A stretch of 64,000 nucleotides of DNA, from assembly GCA_016713885.1 (NCBI GenBank), contig JADJOF010000006.1:124001-188000 (forward strand), written 5' to 3'. The first letter of the stretch is position 1. Each line of letters begins with the position of its first letter. The translations under genes were made by a program, and so were the position numbers. This DNA is from Bdellovibrionales bacterium (GTDB taxonomy: Bacteria; Bdellovibrionota; Bdellovibrionia; Bdellovibrionales; JAMPXM01). The notes under the pieces are model-generated. The model was not told the origin of the DNA. It saw nothing but the letters and a program-made list of their open reading frames with translations, and did not search any database. Shown one piece after another: positions 34,798-43,492 of this stretch.

Positions 34798-35710
34798 GCC
34801 ACGAGAAATTGGGTTTGACCTTGCGGTGGGTAGAATAGCGTTGTTTGCCATTCTCATAGCCGCCACGTGGGACATCGACTTCCTGCGTTCGCTTGCTCAG
34901 CTTCCGGTGAGCTTTCGTCTTTTTGACGAACTGAGTATTCCTCATATTTATCAGTTCGGTTCATTTTTTCTCAAAGAGGAGGTGCGGCAGTCTTATAATA
35001 TTGCTCTTCTCTGCGGTCTTTTCGGGATTGCCACGCCAATCGCAATTTTTTACGTGGCTCTGTTGTTTGTCTTTGGAACCTCGTTTTCTTTTTCATTCGG
35101 GTTTAGTTTTCACAACACTCTGCCGCTGGCCTTCGTTTTGTTGATATTGGTCTTTTCGGGTTCGGGCGAGAGATTGAGTGTCGATTCGATCGTGTTGAGG
35201 GCGCTGAAGTGCGGACATATGAAAGGGCTACTTTTTCGGCAACGCACGGCACTTCAGGCGATTCGACTTGTTTTCGTTGCAATGGTTTTTTTAGCCGGTC
35301 TAGCGAAAATCCGTTTCACCGGTGTTTCATGGTTCACGTCAAATTTTTTAATGCACCAGCTTATTATCTACAATGTTCAGTCGAAAGACGGGGCCCTGTT
35401 CGAGTTTCAGCAATATTTAAATGCGTATTTGGTCTCACGCCCATCGCTACTCCGGGGGATTGCGCTGCTGACGGTTGTTCTTGATCTCTGTTCACCGTTG
35501 GCGGTCCTATCAAGACGACTTTACTATAAGTTCCTGCTGGCTTTTGGGTTGTTTCAAATCACGGTGTTTATTGTGATGTACGTCAATTTCCTTCCGTGGT
35601 TCGGTCTTTATGTCTTTTGGCCTCCTTGGCTTCATGTGCTGAGACGAGTGCGTGATCTTGCGCGGAGCTTCTCCCTGCGTGGCCTTGTGGCTGTTTGGTA
35701 CCAAAGATGA
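34775..35710 (+). CDS. HTTM-like multi-pass membrane protein
   Basis: A 311-residue inner-membrane protein with eight or so helices. The arrangement and the segment MVFLAGLAKIRFTGVSWF resemble the HTTM domain (the membrane part of vitamin-K-dependent gamma-carboxylase-like proteins), with GSGERLSVDS between helices. Catalytic Lys and His residues of true carboxylases are not obvious, so it may have a different role. The 23-bp overlap with the preceding gene indicates coupling. The substrate is unknown. Confidence 0.65.
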   Translation: MNFYFPNRPREIGFDLAVGRIALFAILIAATWDIDFLRSLAQLPVSFRLFDELSIPHIYQFGSFFLKEEVRQSYNIALLCGLFGIATPIAIFYVALLFVFGTSFSFSFGFSFHNTLPLAFVLLILVFSGSGERLSVDSIVLRALKCGHMKGLLFRQRTALQAIRLVFVAMVFLAGLAKIRFTGVSWFTSNFLMHQLIIYNVQSKDGALFEFQQYLNAYLVSRPSLLRGIALLTVVLDLCSPLAVLSRRLYYKFLLAFGLFQITVFIVMYVNFLPWFGLYVFWPPWLHVLRRVRDLARSFSLRGLVAVWYQR

Positions 35711-36030
35711 ATACGAGATGGGGCACGGGTCGCAATTCAAGTGGACTGGGCTTGAGGAGCAGCGAGATCTCTCCTCGTAGGGCGGCTTCTTTGAAGCTTT
35801 TGTATAAAAAATCTTACAAAACCTGAAATTCTTGCGACGGGGGTGCCGTGTTTGGGCCACGTTTCTTGATGGATAGTGTCAAGAATGATACAACTCGTTC
35901 TCGAAACGCGGGCAGTGTCAGTTTGCTGAAGCCATGCGTTATGACATTGCTCTCGCTGTGGGACCTTCGGTTCGGTGGCGAGGTGGGTGGTCCCCGGAAA
36001 CGGGGTTGAACGGTTAGTGGGGGAGGAAGC
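35711..36030 (+). other. Intergenic region upstream of the CarD gene
   Basis: 320 bp without a convincing gene. A possible promoter for carD is TTGATG (about 35866) and TACAAC separated by 17 bases. A short hairpin, GAGGAG with CTCCTC (about 35754-35777), has no T-run after it. The sequence just before the GTG of the next gene is GGGGGAGGAAGC, an excellent ribosome site. Confidence 0.35.
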
Positions 36031-36903
36031 GTGCGATCAAGCCCGGCAAAGCCATCAGTAAAAAAGGTTCTGGCAAAGGTGTCGACCAAATCTGATAAGG
36101 CAAAAGCTCCTGCCTCTGCGGCCAGCGCAGCTGCTGCGAAAGCTGCGAAGGTGGCGGCAAAGGCGAAGGCAAAATCACTGACATCGCTGACGTCGAAAGT
36201 GACGAAGACTGTTATCCGCACTCATGAGTCGACAATTGTTGTTGAGACCGCGCGTGTGGCGGCTCAAGCTGCACCACTGGCGAGTGCCGAGGTTGCGACG
36301 GCTCCAAAGGCTCCAGATTTGGGTATTCCAATGCCGAAAATTCCAATTCGCCGTGGCGGCTATCGCCCCGGTGCGTTTGAGGCGACTAAGACATTGGCTG
36401 AGCTCAGCGATGAGCCGATCGAATTCCAGGTCGGTGATAATGCGGTTTATCCTGGCCACGGTGTTGGTCGGGTGAACGCGATTGAAACAAAGGACATCGC
36501 GGGCAAGAAGCTCACATTCTATAGCATTCAGATTCTCGAAAGCGGAATGAAGATCATGGTTCCGCAAGGAAACGTAAAGAGTGTCGGTCTTCGTCCGATC
36601 ATTTCGAAACAAGAAGCGGATCATGTGATCGGCATCTTGAAAGAAACCAATATCAAAATCGACAATCAAACTTGGAATCGCCGCTATCGCGAGTACATGG
36701 AGAAGATCAAGACCGGTGGGGTCCGCGAAATCGCGGAAGTTCTGCGCGATCTTTTCTTACTGAAGGTCGATAAAGAATTGAGTTTTGGTGAGCGCAAGAT
36801 GCTCGACACTGCTCGTTCACTTCTGATCAAAGAATTGATTCTGGCCACTGGGCGCGATCAGCTTGAAAAAGAAGACGACGTGAAGGCCATTCTCGGTCTG
36901 TAG
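36031..36903 (+). CDS. CarD/CdnL family transcription regulator
   Basis: Binds RNA polymerase beta subunit and stabilises open promoter complexes, often at rRNA and stress promoters. The conserved domain starts near residue 130 (QVGDNAVYPGHGVGRVNAIE), then KLTFYSIQILESGMKIMVP and the helical C-terminal part (IAEVLRDLFLLKVDKELSFG). The first 85 residues are a disordered Lys/Ala-rich extension (SAASAAAAKAAKVAAKAK), much longer than in typical CarD proteins of about 165 residues, and may bind DNA. GTG start with GGGGGAGG. A strong terminator follows. Confidence 0.93.
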   Translation: MRSSPAKPSVKKVLAKVSTKSDKAKAPASAASAAAAKAAKVAAKAKAKSLTSLTSKVTKTVIRTHESTIVVETARVAAQAAPLASAEVATAPKAPDLGIPMPKIPIRRGGYRPGAFEATKTLAELSDEPIEFQVGDNAVYPGHGVGRVNAIETKDIAGKKLTFYSIQILESGMKIMVPQGNVKSVGLRPIISKQEADHVIGILKETNIKIDNQTWNRRYREYMEKIKTGGVREIAEVLRDLFLLKVDKELSFGERKMLDTARSLLIKELILATGRDQLEKEDDVKAILGL

Positions 36904-36926
36904 TTCACAAACTATAGTCATTTTTG

Positions 36927-36962
36927 AAAACCCGCCGATTCATCGAGCGGGTTTTTTATTTT
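36927..36962 (+). terminator. Rho-independent terminator after carD
   Basis: Stem AAAACCCGC with GCGGGTTTT around an 11-base loop, continuing into a T-rich tail. It ends the CarD transcript before the convergent lipoprotein gene. Confidence 0.92.
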
Positions 36963-36968
36963 AGCACT

Positions 36969-38066
36969 TCAATGGGACGCATTGTTGGTGACGAGTGGGG
37001 ACTGTCGAAGAAGCTGAATTTGCTGTGGGGTGAGTGTTGGCAGGCTGCCGAAAGCAAAGGGAGCTTTGTTCATGAGATTCAGTTCGTCGGCAATATCGGT
37101 ATCCGAGAGAAGATCGGGGCCGTTGACGCTATCGCTGACGTGATAGAGCCCGAGGTAGTGACCGATTTCGTGGGCTAAGAAAACGCCAAGCTCATGAGGC
37201 GATGTCTTGGAGCCAGCGGACTCGGCAAAAACGAGGACTCCCGAATTGGCTGAGGCCTCAGGCCCAACCGGGCCAGGAACGCCGAGACTTAAACTCATGC
37301 CATCGAGGTTATCAGTTAGCTTTTCGACGACAAAGACGTTGAGTTGGCCATTGCCGGGGGAGGCGAGCTCCGTCAGCTGGTCGATCTTTGTAAGCGATGG
37401 GCGAAGGTGTTTTTTTGCGATGGAAGAGATGTCGTCTATTGTGAGTTTGATATCGGCGCGAGCAAAAATCGATCGCGCTGTTTTGATCATCTCGAGGAAG
37501 TCCTTGTTGTTGCCGGCCGTTTTCTTTGTCCAGCCGTGGGCGCCGGTCAGAAAAATACGGAGATGAATTTCGCCATCTTTTGGCGGTGCCGTGAGAACTT
37601 TAAGGGCGATTGTGACGTTGGCTGTCGTGGTGTGACAGCCCGCCAATTGAAGCTTCCATTTTCCGGGAGAGACTTTGACGCTTGGATGGTTTGGGACGAG
37701 TAGGCCTCCAGTCCCGGGGATGATCCCAAGGGTCGAGCGATTGGGGCCGTCCGCGAGTTTACCCAGGTCGATGCTGTCGCCGCCGTTGATCAGGTCTTTT
37801 CCGTTCGGCGCCGTTAGCCTATTGACCAAGTAGGTCGAGCAGTTCTTGTCGCCGAGAATATTGAGCGTAAATGAGATCGTATGCGGTGGAACTTCGAAGC
37901 CGAGGACCGGGCTCAAAATGTCGTCGGTGAAATTGATTTTCTCGATTTTGATGAATTGAAGCGTCGAGCTTTGAGTGGTCGCAGGCTCCCGAGATGGTGT
38001 TGTTGAGCAGGCCGACAGCGATGTGCTGAGAAGTATCCCGAGGAGCGTCTGGTGGTAGCGACTCAT
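36969..38066 (-). CDS. Lipoprotein zinc metalloprotease (metzincin-like)
   Basis: A 365-residue lipoprotein with signal and lipobox LSAC. The middle is a beta-rich domain (about 40-175) with two Cys (KNCSTYL and AGCHTTT). The C-terminal protease domain carries the zinc site HEIGHYLGLYH (H-E-x-x-H-x-x-G-x-x-H) near residue 300 and a later NLMNKAPF region that may supply the Met turn. It is probably anchored in the outer membrane and acts in the periplasm or outside. Family within the metzincins is not certain. A second matrixin-like protein lies at 62.3 kb. Confidence 0.88.
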   Translation of the reverse strand: MSRYHQTLLGILLSTSLSACSTTPSREPATTQSSTLQFIKIEKINFTDDILSPVLGFEVPPHTISFTLNILGDKNCSTYLVNRLTAPNGKDLINGGDSIDLGKLADGPNRSTLGIIPGTGGLLVPNHPSVKVSPGKWKLQLAGCHTTTANVTIALKVLTAPPKDGEIHLRIFLTGAHGWTKKTAGNNKDFLEMIKTARSIFARADIKLTIDDISSIAKKHLRPSLTKIDQLTELASPGNGQLNVFVVEKLTDNLDGMSLSLGVPGPVGPEASANSGVLVFAESAGSKTSPHELGVFLAHEIGHYLGLYHVSDSVNGPDLLSDTDIADELNLMNKAPFAFGSLPTLTPQQIQLLRQSPLVTNNASH

Positions 38067-38225
38067 AGATTAACTGTAGCGTAAAAAGAGGGCGTTCTTA
38101 AAAATGACGCACCGTTTTCTGGACGTCCAAGGTGCTGTTAAGAGGGGGTCGGAAGCCGGAGACTTCTCGGGCGACTTTCATAGCGGCGGTGTGTATTCTG
38201 GCTCCTGATATTTCGGGGGTATTTC

Positions 38226-39690
38226 ATGGTCCGTGTTCGGTTTGCTCCAAGTCCTACGGGTTACCTGCATGTGGGTGGTGCGCGCACTGCGCTTTATAAT
38301 TACCTTTTCGCCAAGCACCATGGTGGACAGTTCATTTTGCGGGTTGAGGATACCGATCTTGAGCGTTCGACAGATGAATCGATGCGCATGCAGATTGCTG
38401 ATTTGAAATGGCTTGGGATCAATTGGGATGAGGGCCCGCACCCGGAGACACATGCCGACATGGGACCACATGGTCCTTATCGGCAGAGTCGTCGCAAAGA
38501 AATCTACATGCAGTATGCGGAGAAGCTGGTTGAAACAGGCCGTGCCTATTTTGACTTCCGTGGCGATGCTGAACTTGAGGCCATCAAAGAGCGTCTCATG
38601 AAAGAAGGAAAGCCGCCGCAAATTGAAGCGCCGGCAGAGATTGTGCCTCCGGCTGAGGCGCGGGCGCGGATTGCGCGTGGTGAGCAGGCGGCGATTCGCT
38701 ACCGGGTCACAGAAAAGCGCGACTATGTTTTGAATGACCTTGTGCGGGGAGAGGTGCGTTTTCCTTCGGACATGGTGGGCGACTTTGTCTGCATTCGCTC
38801 AAACGGCATGCCGGTCTATAACTTTTGCTGCGTGATCGATGATGCGCTGATGCAGATCACGCATGTTCTTAGAGCTGAAGAGCACCTTTCGAATACGCTT
38901 CGTCAGATGATGCTGTATGAGGCGTTTGGATTTCCAATTCCGAAGTTTGGTCATCTGTCGTTTATCCTGGGCCCTGATAAGCAGAAACTTTCCAAGCGTC
39001 ACGGGGGCAACATCTTGCCACGATTTCAATTTAAAGGGCTACCTGCCTGAAGCTTTGAATAACTTCATTTTGCTCTCCGGATGGTCGTCTCCGGATGGTC
39101 GCGAGATTCTTTCTCGTGACGAGCAGATCAAGCTTTTCACGCATGAACGTTTTAATCCGGCACCGGCGGTGTTTGATGAGACAAAGCTTCTCTGGATGAA
39201 TTCGATGTATTTGCGAGCTCTTCCACACGATGAGCTTTGGAGCCGCATCGAACCTTTTTTGAATGAAGCGAAGATCGAGATCCCGCAGGCGAAGGATCCG
39301 GTATGGCGCGATCAAGCGCTCGCCGCATTTAAGACGTCGATGCAGACTCTTGCTGATGCGCCGAAGCTCTTTGAGACGGTTTCTGATTCGTTGTTCTCGG
39401 TCAAAGCGGAGGCCACTGAGGTTAAAGGCTGGCCTGAAACCAAGAAGGTTTGGGAATCTTGGCTTCAGCTTCTTGAGTTGCATCCGTCAGAGAAGGTTTC
39501 GGAAGCTGAGTTTGGAGCACTCCAGGACAAAGTGAAGGATCTTTGCGGCGTTAAGGGCAAAACTCTGTTTCAGCCGATTCGCGTTGCCGTGATCGGACAG
39601 CCGCAAGGGACAGAGCTTAAAATTTTGGTGCCACTGCTCACGAAGACGTCGCTCATGAATCGCGTGAAGACGTGCCTTAAGGAACTGTAA
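38226..39690 (+). CDS. gltX: Glutamyl-tRNA synthetase (one frameshift)
   Basis: Charges tRNA-Glu. First frame 38226-39050 carries the HIGH-type motif PSPTGYLHVGGAR and the tRNA-acceptor part; KLSKRHG (KMSKS-type) is followed by a G5 run at about 39003-39007. Reading it as G4 continues in the next frame as GATSCHDFNLKGYLPEALNN, the expected sequence, to the stop at 39690. So one extra G breaks the gene. Total about 487 residues, normal. Because the enzyme is essential, a sequencing error is far more likely than a real break. cysS starts two bases later. Confidence 0.95.
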
Positions 39691-39691
39691 G

Positions 39692-41152
39692 ATGAGTTTG
39701 AAACTCTACAACACGCTGACAAAGAACAAAGAGACCTTTCAGCCGCTCAAGGCGGGAGAGGTTTCGATTTATGTCTGTGGTCCGACGGTTTATGACTTTC
39801 TACACGTTGGGAACTTCCGCGGTCCGGTTGTGTTTGGAATGATGCGAAACTGGTTTGAGTTTCGCGGCTTCAAGGTGAAGTACGTCTCAAACTTTACAGA
39901 TATCGATGACAAAATTATCACGCGATCTTTGAAAGAGAATGTCGACTCGCTTGTGATCTCGGAGCGCTACATTGAAGAGTATCGCACCGACTACAGGACA
40001 CTTGGGCTGCGAGCACACGATCAGAATCCAAAAGTCACCGAGCATTTAAAAGATATTATCGAAGTAACTGAAGCCTTGATTGCAAACGGCAAGGCCTATG
40101 TCGCTGACGGCGAGGTTTTCTATTCGGTGCGGAGCTTTTCTGAGTACGGAAAACTCAGTCGGCGCGATATTGACGATTTACAGTCCGATGCGCGAGTTGA
40201 ACCGGGCGAGAAGAAGCGCGATCCGCTGGACTTTTCGCTTTGGAAGCCAGCAAAGCCAAGAGAACCGTCGTGGCCATCGCCGTGGGGAGCCGGACGTCCG
40301 GGATGGCACATCGAGTGCTCGGCGATGGTGAAGGCGATTTTCGGCGATTCGATTGATATTCACGGTGGCGGGATGGATTTGATTTTCCCACACCATGAGA
40401 ACGAAGTGGCGCAGAGTGAGGGTGCGACAGGAAAGCCGTTTGCGAAGTACTGGGTGCATTGGAACATGATCAACTTTGGCGATCGCAAGATGTCGAAGAG
40501 CCTGGGCAACGTGACGACGGCCCGCGAGTTCCTTAAAGAATACAATGCCGAGATTTATAAGTTTATGATTCTGAGCGTTCACTATCGCTCGATCAGCGAC
40601 TTTTCAGAGCAGGGGATTGAGCGCGCGGTTGCCGGTTTGGCTCGAGTGTATTCGGCGATGGCGCAGGCAGAACGAGTGCTTGAGCAGGCTGGTGGTGTTT
40701 CAGAGGGAAAGATCGCTCCTGCACTTTCGCAGGCGATGACGGGTGGGCGAGAGAAGATTCATCTGGCGATGGATGATGATTTCAATACACCCGAAGTTTT
40801 TGCTGAAATCTTTAATGTGATCCGCGCCTATAACGCGACCGTTCGCCCTGGAAAACCTACAGCCGATAGCGTCGTGAATGCGCGGTCAACTCTGGACTGG
40901 CTTAAAGAGCACGGAAGGTTCATGTCGCTCTTTCAAGAAAAGGCGACGACGTTCCTTGTCACGCTCGACGACATGCTTTTGAGACAGAAGGGACTTTCGC
41001 GGGAAGCGATTGATGTAAAGGTGGCGGAGCGCTGGGCTGCGCGAGTTGCAAAAGACTTTGCGGCAAGTGATCGGTTCCGAGATGAGCTCAATGCGATGGG
41101 TGTGTCGATTTCTGATACGAGTGATGGGACGCGATGGGAAGTGACGAAGTGA
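39692..41152 (+). CDS. cysS: Cysteinyl-tRNA synthetase
   Basis: Charges tRNA-Cys. The zinc Cys and the HIGH-type motif are in VYVCGPTVYDFLHVGNFRG (residues about 25-45); a second zinc Cys is in GWHIECSAM and the zinc His pair in HGGGMDLIFPHHENE. The KMSKS loop is KMSKSLGN. C-terminal helical domain binds the anticodon. Length 486, typical. It is translated after gltX (2 bp apart) and overlaps uvrB by 19 bp, a plausible operon gltX-cysS-uvrB. Confidence 0.97.
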   Translation: MSLKLYNTLTKNKETFQPLKAGEVSIYVCGPTVYDFLHVGNFRGPVVFGMMRNWFEFRGFKVKYVSNFTDIDDKIITRSLKENVDSLVISERYIEEYRTDYRTLGLRAHDQNPKVTEHLKDIIEVTEALIANGKAYVADGEVFYSVRSFSEYGKLSRRDIDDLQSDARVEPGEKKRDPLDFSLWKPAKPREPSWPSPWGAGRPGWHIECSAMVKAIFGDSIDIHGGGMDLIFPHHENEVAQSEGATGKPFAKYWVHWNMINFGDRKMSKSLGNVTTAREFLKEYNAEIYKFMILSVHYRSISDFSEQGIERAVAGLARVYSAMAQAERVLEQAGGVSEGKIAPALSQAMTGGREKIHLAMDDDFNTPEVFAEIFNVIRAYNATVRPGKPTADSVVNARSTLDWLKEHGRFMSLFQEKATTFLVTLDDMLLRQKGLSREAIDVKVAERWAARVAKDFAASDRFRDELNAMGVSISDTSDGTRWEVTK

Positions 41153-43311
41153 ACGAAAATGGCGATGAGACGGCAACAGGCAATGTTTCGCCGGCCCCCC
41201 ATCGCCGGTCTCGTCCGCCGGTGCGTCCATTTAAATTGGTGACCGACTACCAACCGTCGGGCGATCAGCCAGACGCGATCAAGTCGATTGTCAGCAGCAT
41301 TCGGAGCGGGGCAAAGCACCAGGTTCTGCTTGGTGTGACGGGGTCTGGAAAGACATTTTCGATGGCAAACGTCATTGCCGAAACAGGGCTTCCGACGTTG
41401 ATCCTTGCGCCCAATAAGACGCTCGCAGCGCAATTGTACGCTGAGTTTAAGGAGCTCTTTCCGGAAAATGCGGTTGAGTATTTTGTATCCTATTACGACT
41501 ACTACCAGCCCGAAGCGTATATTCCATCGACCGATACCTATATTGAGAAAGACTCGGCGATCAACGAACAGATTGATCGTATGCGCCACTCGGCAACGCG
41601 TTCGCTTTTGGATCGTCGCGATGTGATTATTGTGAGTTCGGTTTCGTGCATCTATGGTCTGGGTAGTCCCGAGGCCTATGAAGGCATGATGATTCAGGTT
41701 GTGGTCGGAAGCGAAATGAAGCGCGATGTTTTTTTACGAGAGCTCGTGCGTATTCAGTACTCGCGAAATGATATCGACTTTCATCGCGGGAAGTTTCGCG
41801 TGCGCGGCGACACTGTTGATATTCATCCGCCCTATGAGGATGAGCGGGTGATTCGCGTTGAGTTCTTTGGTGACTACGTCGATCGCGTATCGTGGATCGA
41901 TCCGCTGCGGGGCACGGTGCAGATGGAGTGTGATCAAGTCGCGATTTATCCGGGCAGTCACTACGTGACCGATGAGAGCCGGGCGAAGAATGCGATCAAG
42001 ACGATTCAGAGCGAACTTCTCGACCGCTTGCAGGAGATGAAGTCGCAGATGAAGCTCCTTAAGGCTCAGCGGCTTGAGCAGCGCACCTACTATGACATTG
42101 AGATGATGGAGGAGCTTGGTTTTTGCCAGGGAATCGAGAACTACTCTCGCCACCTCACGGGCCGAGCGCCAGGTGAGCCGCCGCCGACTTTACTTGAGTA
42201 CTTTCCGGCGGAGTTTCTCTGTTTTATCGACGAGAGCCATGTGACTGTTCCGCAGATTGGCGGCATGTACCGCGGCGACCGTGCGCGCAAAATGAATCTG
42301 GTTGAGCATGGTTTTCGTCTGCCGAGTGCTCTTGATAACCGGCCACTGAACTTTCAAGAGTTTGAGCGACTGATGGATAATGTCGTTTATGTTTCGGCGA
42401 CACCGGGCCCCTATGAAATGCAGAAGTCCGAAGGCCTGATTGTCGAGCAGATTATTCGACCGACGGGTCTTCTTGATCCCAAAGTGGAAGTGCGCCCGGC
42501 AAAGCATCAGGTCGACGATCTTTTGAAAGAGATCCGACTTCGAATCTCGCGTGGTGAGCGAGTGTTGATCACAACACTGACCAAGCGATCGTCTGAGGAT
42601 TTGACGGAGTATTACGAGTCTCTTGGGATCAAAGTGAAGTACCTTCACTCTGATATTCACACGGTTGAGCGAACGGAGATCATTCGCGACCTCCGCCTTG
42701 GCGTCTTTGATGTCTTGATCGGTATCAATCTCCTTCGCGAGGGCCTGGATATTCCAGAGGTCTCACTTGTTGCGATCACCGATGCTGACAAGGAAGGATT
42801 TTTGCGATCGGAACGATCGTTAATTCAGACAATTGGGCGCGCCGCGCGAAACTCCGATGGCCACGTTATTCTCTACGCTGACCATGTGACGGAATCGATG
42901 GAGAAGGCGATGAGTGAGACCAATCGTCGTCGAAAACTCCAAGAGGAGTACAACACGGCTCACGGCATCACTCCGCAGACGATTAAAAAACGTATTCGCG
43001 AGTCGTTGATGGATATCTATAGCGATATTGGCACGGCGGCGCCGATGCCCACAGGACGAAGCGGCGGCAAGGGGGCAAAGATTGCTTCTCCGGGTGCTCA
43101 GTACTTGGCGGCTTCTGGTGAGATCGATCCGAAGAAGGTTGAAAAGGAGATCGAGAAGCTTCGAAAGAAAATGCGCAAGCACTCCGACGGACTTGAGTTC
43201 GAAGAGGCCGCAAAACTTCGCGACGAAGTGAAGCGCCTTCAGATGGTGCAGCTGTCGCTCTTGGAGGCTGATAGCGAAACCGATCCGGCACAAGAGACGG
43301 GCGAGAGTTAA
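41134..43311 (+). CDS. uvrB: Excinuclease ABC subunit B
   Basis: Helicase-like damage-verification subunit of nucleotide excision repair. Walker A is GVTGSGKTFSMANV; the beta-hairpin region reads YYDYYQPEAYIPSTDTYIEK, DEIS-type box CFIDESHVTVPQ, helicase motif VI QTIGRAARNSDGHV, and the C-terminal UVR domain KHSDGLEFEEAAKLRDEVKR (about 675-710) contacts UvrA and UvrC. Length 725, slightly extended by about 25 residues at the N-terminus; a GTG at 41149 is an alternative start. The 19-bp overlap with cysS suggests coupling. Confidence 0.97.
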   Translation: MGSDEVNENGDETATGNVSPAPHRRSRPPVRPFKLVTDYQPSGDQPDAIKSIVSSIRSGAKHQVLLGVTGSGKTFSMANVIAETGLPTLILAPNKTLAAQLYAEFKELFPENAVEYFVSYYDYYQPEAYIPSTDTYIEKDSAINEQIDRMRHSATRSLLDRRDVIIVSSVSCIYGLGSPEAYEGMMIQVVVGSEMKRDVFLRELVRIQYSRNDIDFHRGKFRVRGDTVDIHPPYEDERVIRVEFFGDYVDRVSWIDPLRGTVQMECDQVAIYPGSHYVTDESRAKNAIKTIQSELLDRLQEMKSQMKLLKAQRLEQRTYYDIEMMEELGFCQGIENYSRHLTGRAPGEPPPTLLEYFPAEFLCFIDESHVTVPQIGGMYRGDRARKMNLVEHGFRLPSALDNRPLNFQEFERLMDNVVYVSATPGPYEMQKSEGLIVEQIIRPTGLLDPKVEVRPAKHQVDDLLKEIRLRISRGERVLITTLTKRSSEDLTEYYESLGIKVKYLHSDIHTVERTEIIRDLRLGVFDVLIGINLLREGLDIPEVSLVAITDADKEGFLRSERSLIQTIGRAARNSDGHVILYADHVTESMEKAMSETNRRRKLQEEYNTAHGITPQTIKKRIRESLMDIYSDIGTAAPMPTGRSGGKGAKIASPGAQYLAASGEIDPKKVEKEIEKLRKKMRKHSDGLEFEEAAKLRDEVKRLQMVQLSLLEADSETDPAQETGES

Positions 43312-43492
43312 GTCATCAGGGGTCTTCTGTTCCATTCTCGGATCGAGTGACTAGCGCTGTCCGGCATCTTATTGAAATCACGTAATAATCGCCAATGTAG
43401 GCATCTCTTTCTAAACTTCACGGTGTATTGCAGAAGCGATGAACTGTGATACCTTTGCGGCATTCGTGAATTCTTAATGAAAGAGGTCCGTC

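Noticed and set aside
36031..36290. Lys/Ala stretch as a separate gene before CarD
   Set aside because: There is no stop or new ribosome site before the CarD domain; it is one open frame from the GTG with GGGGGAGG.
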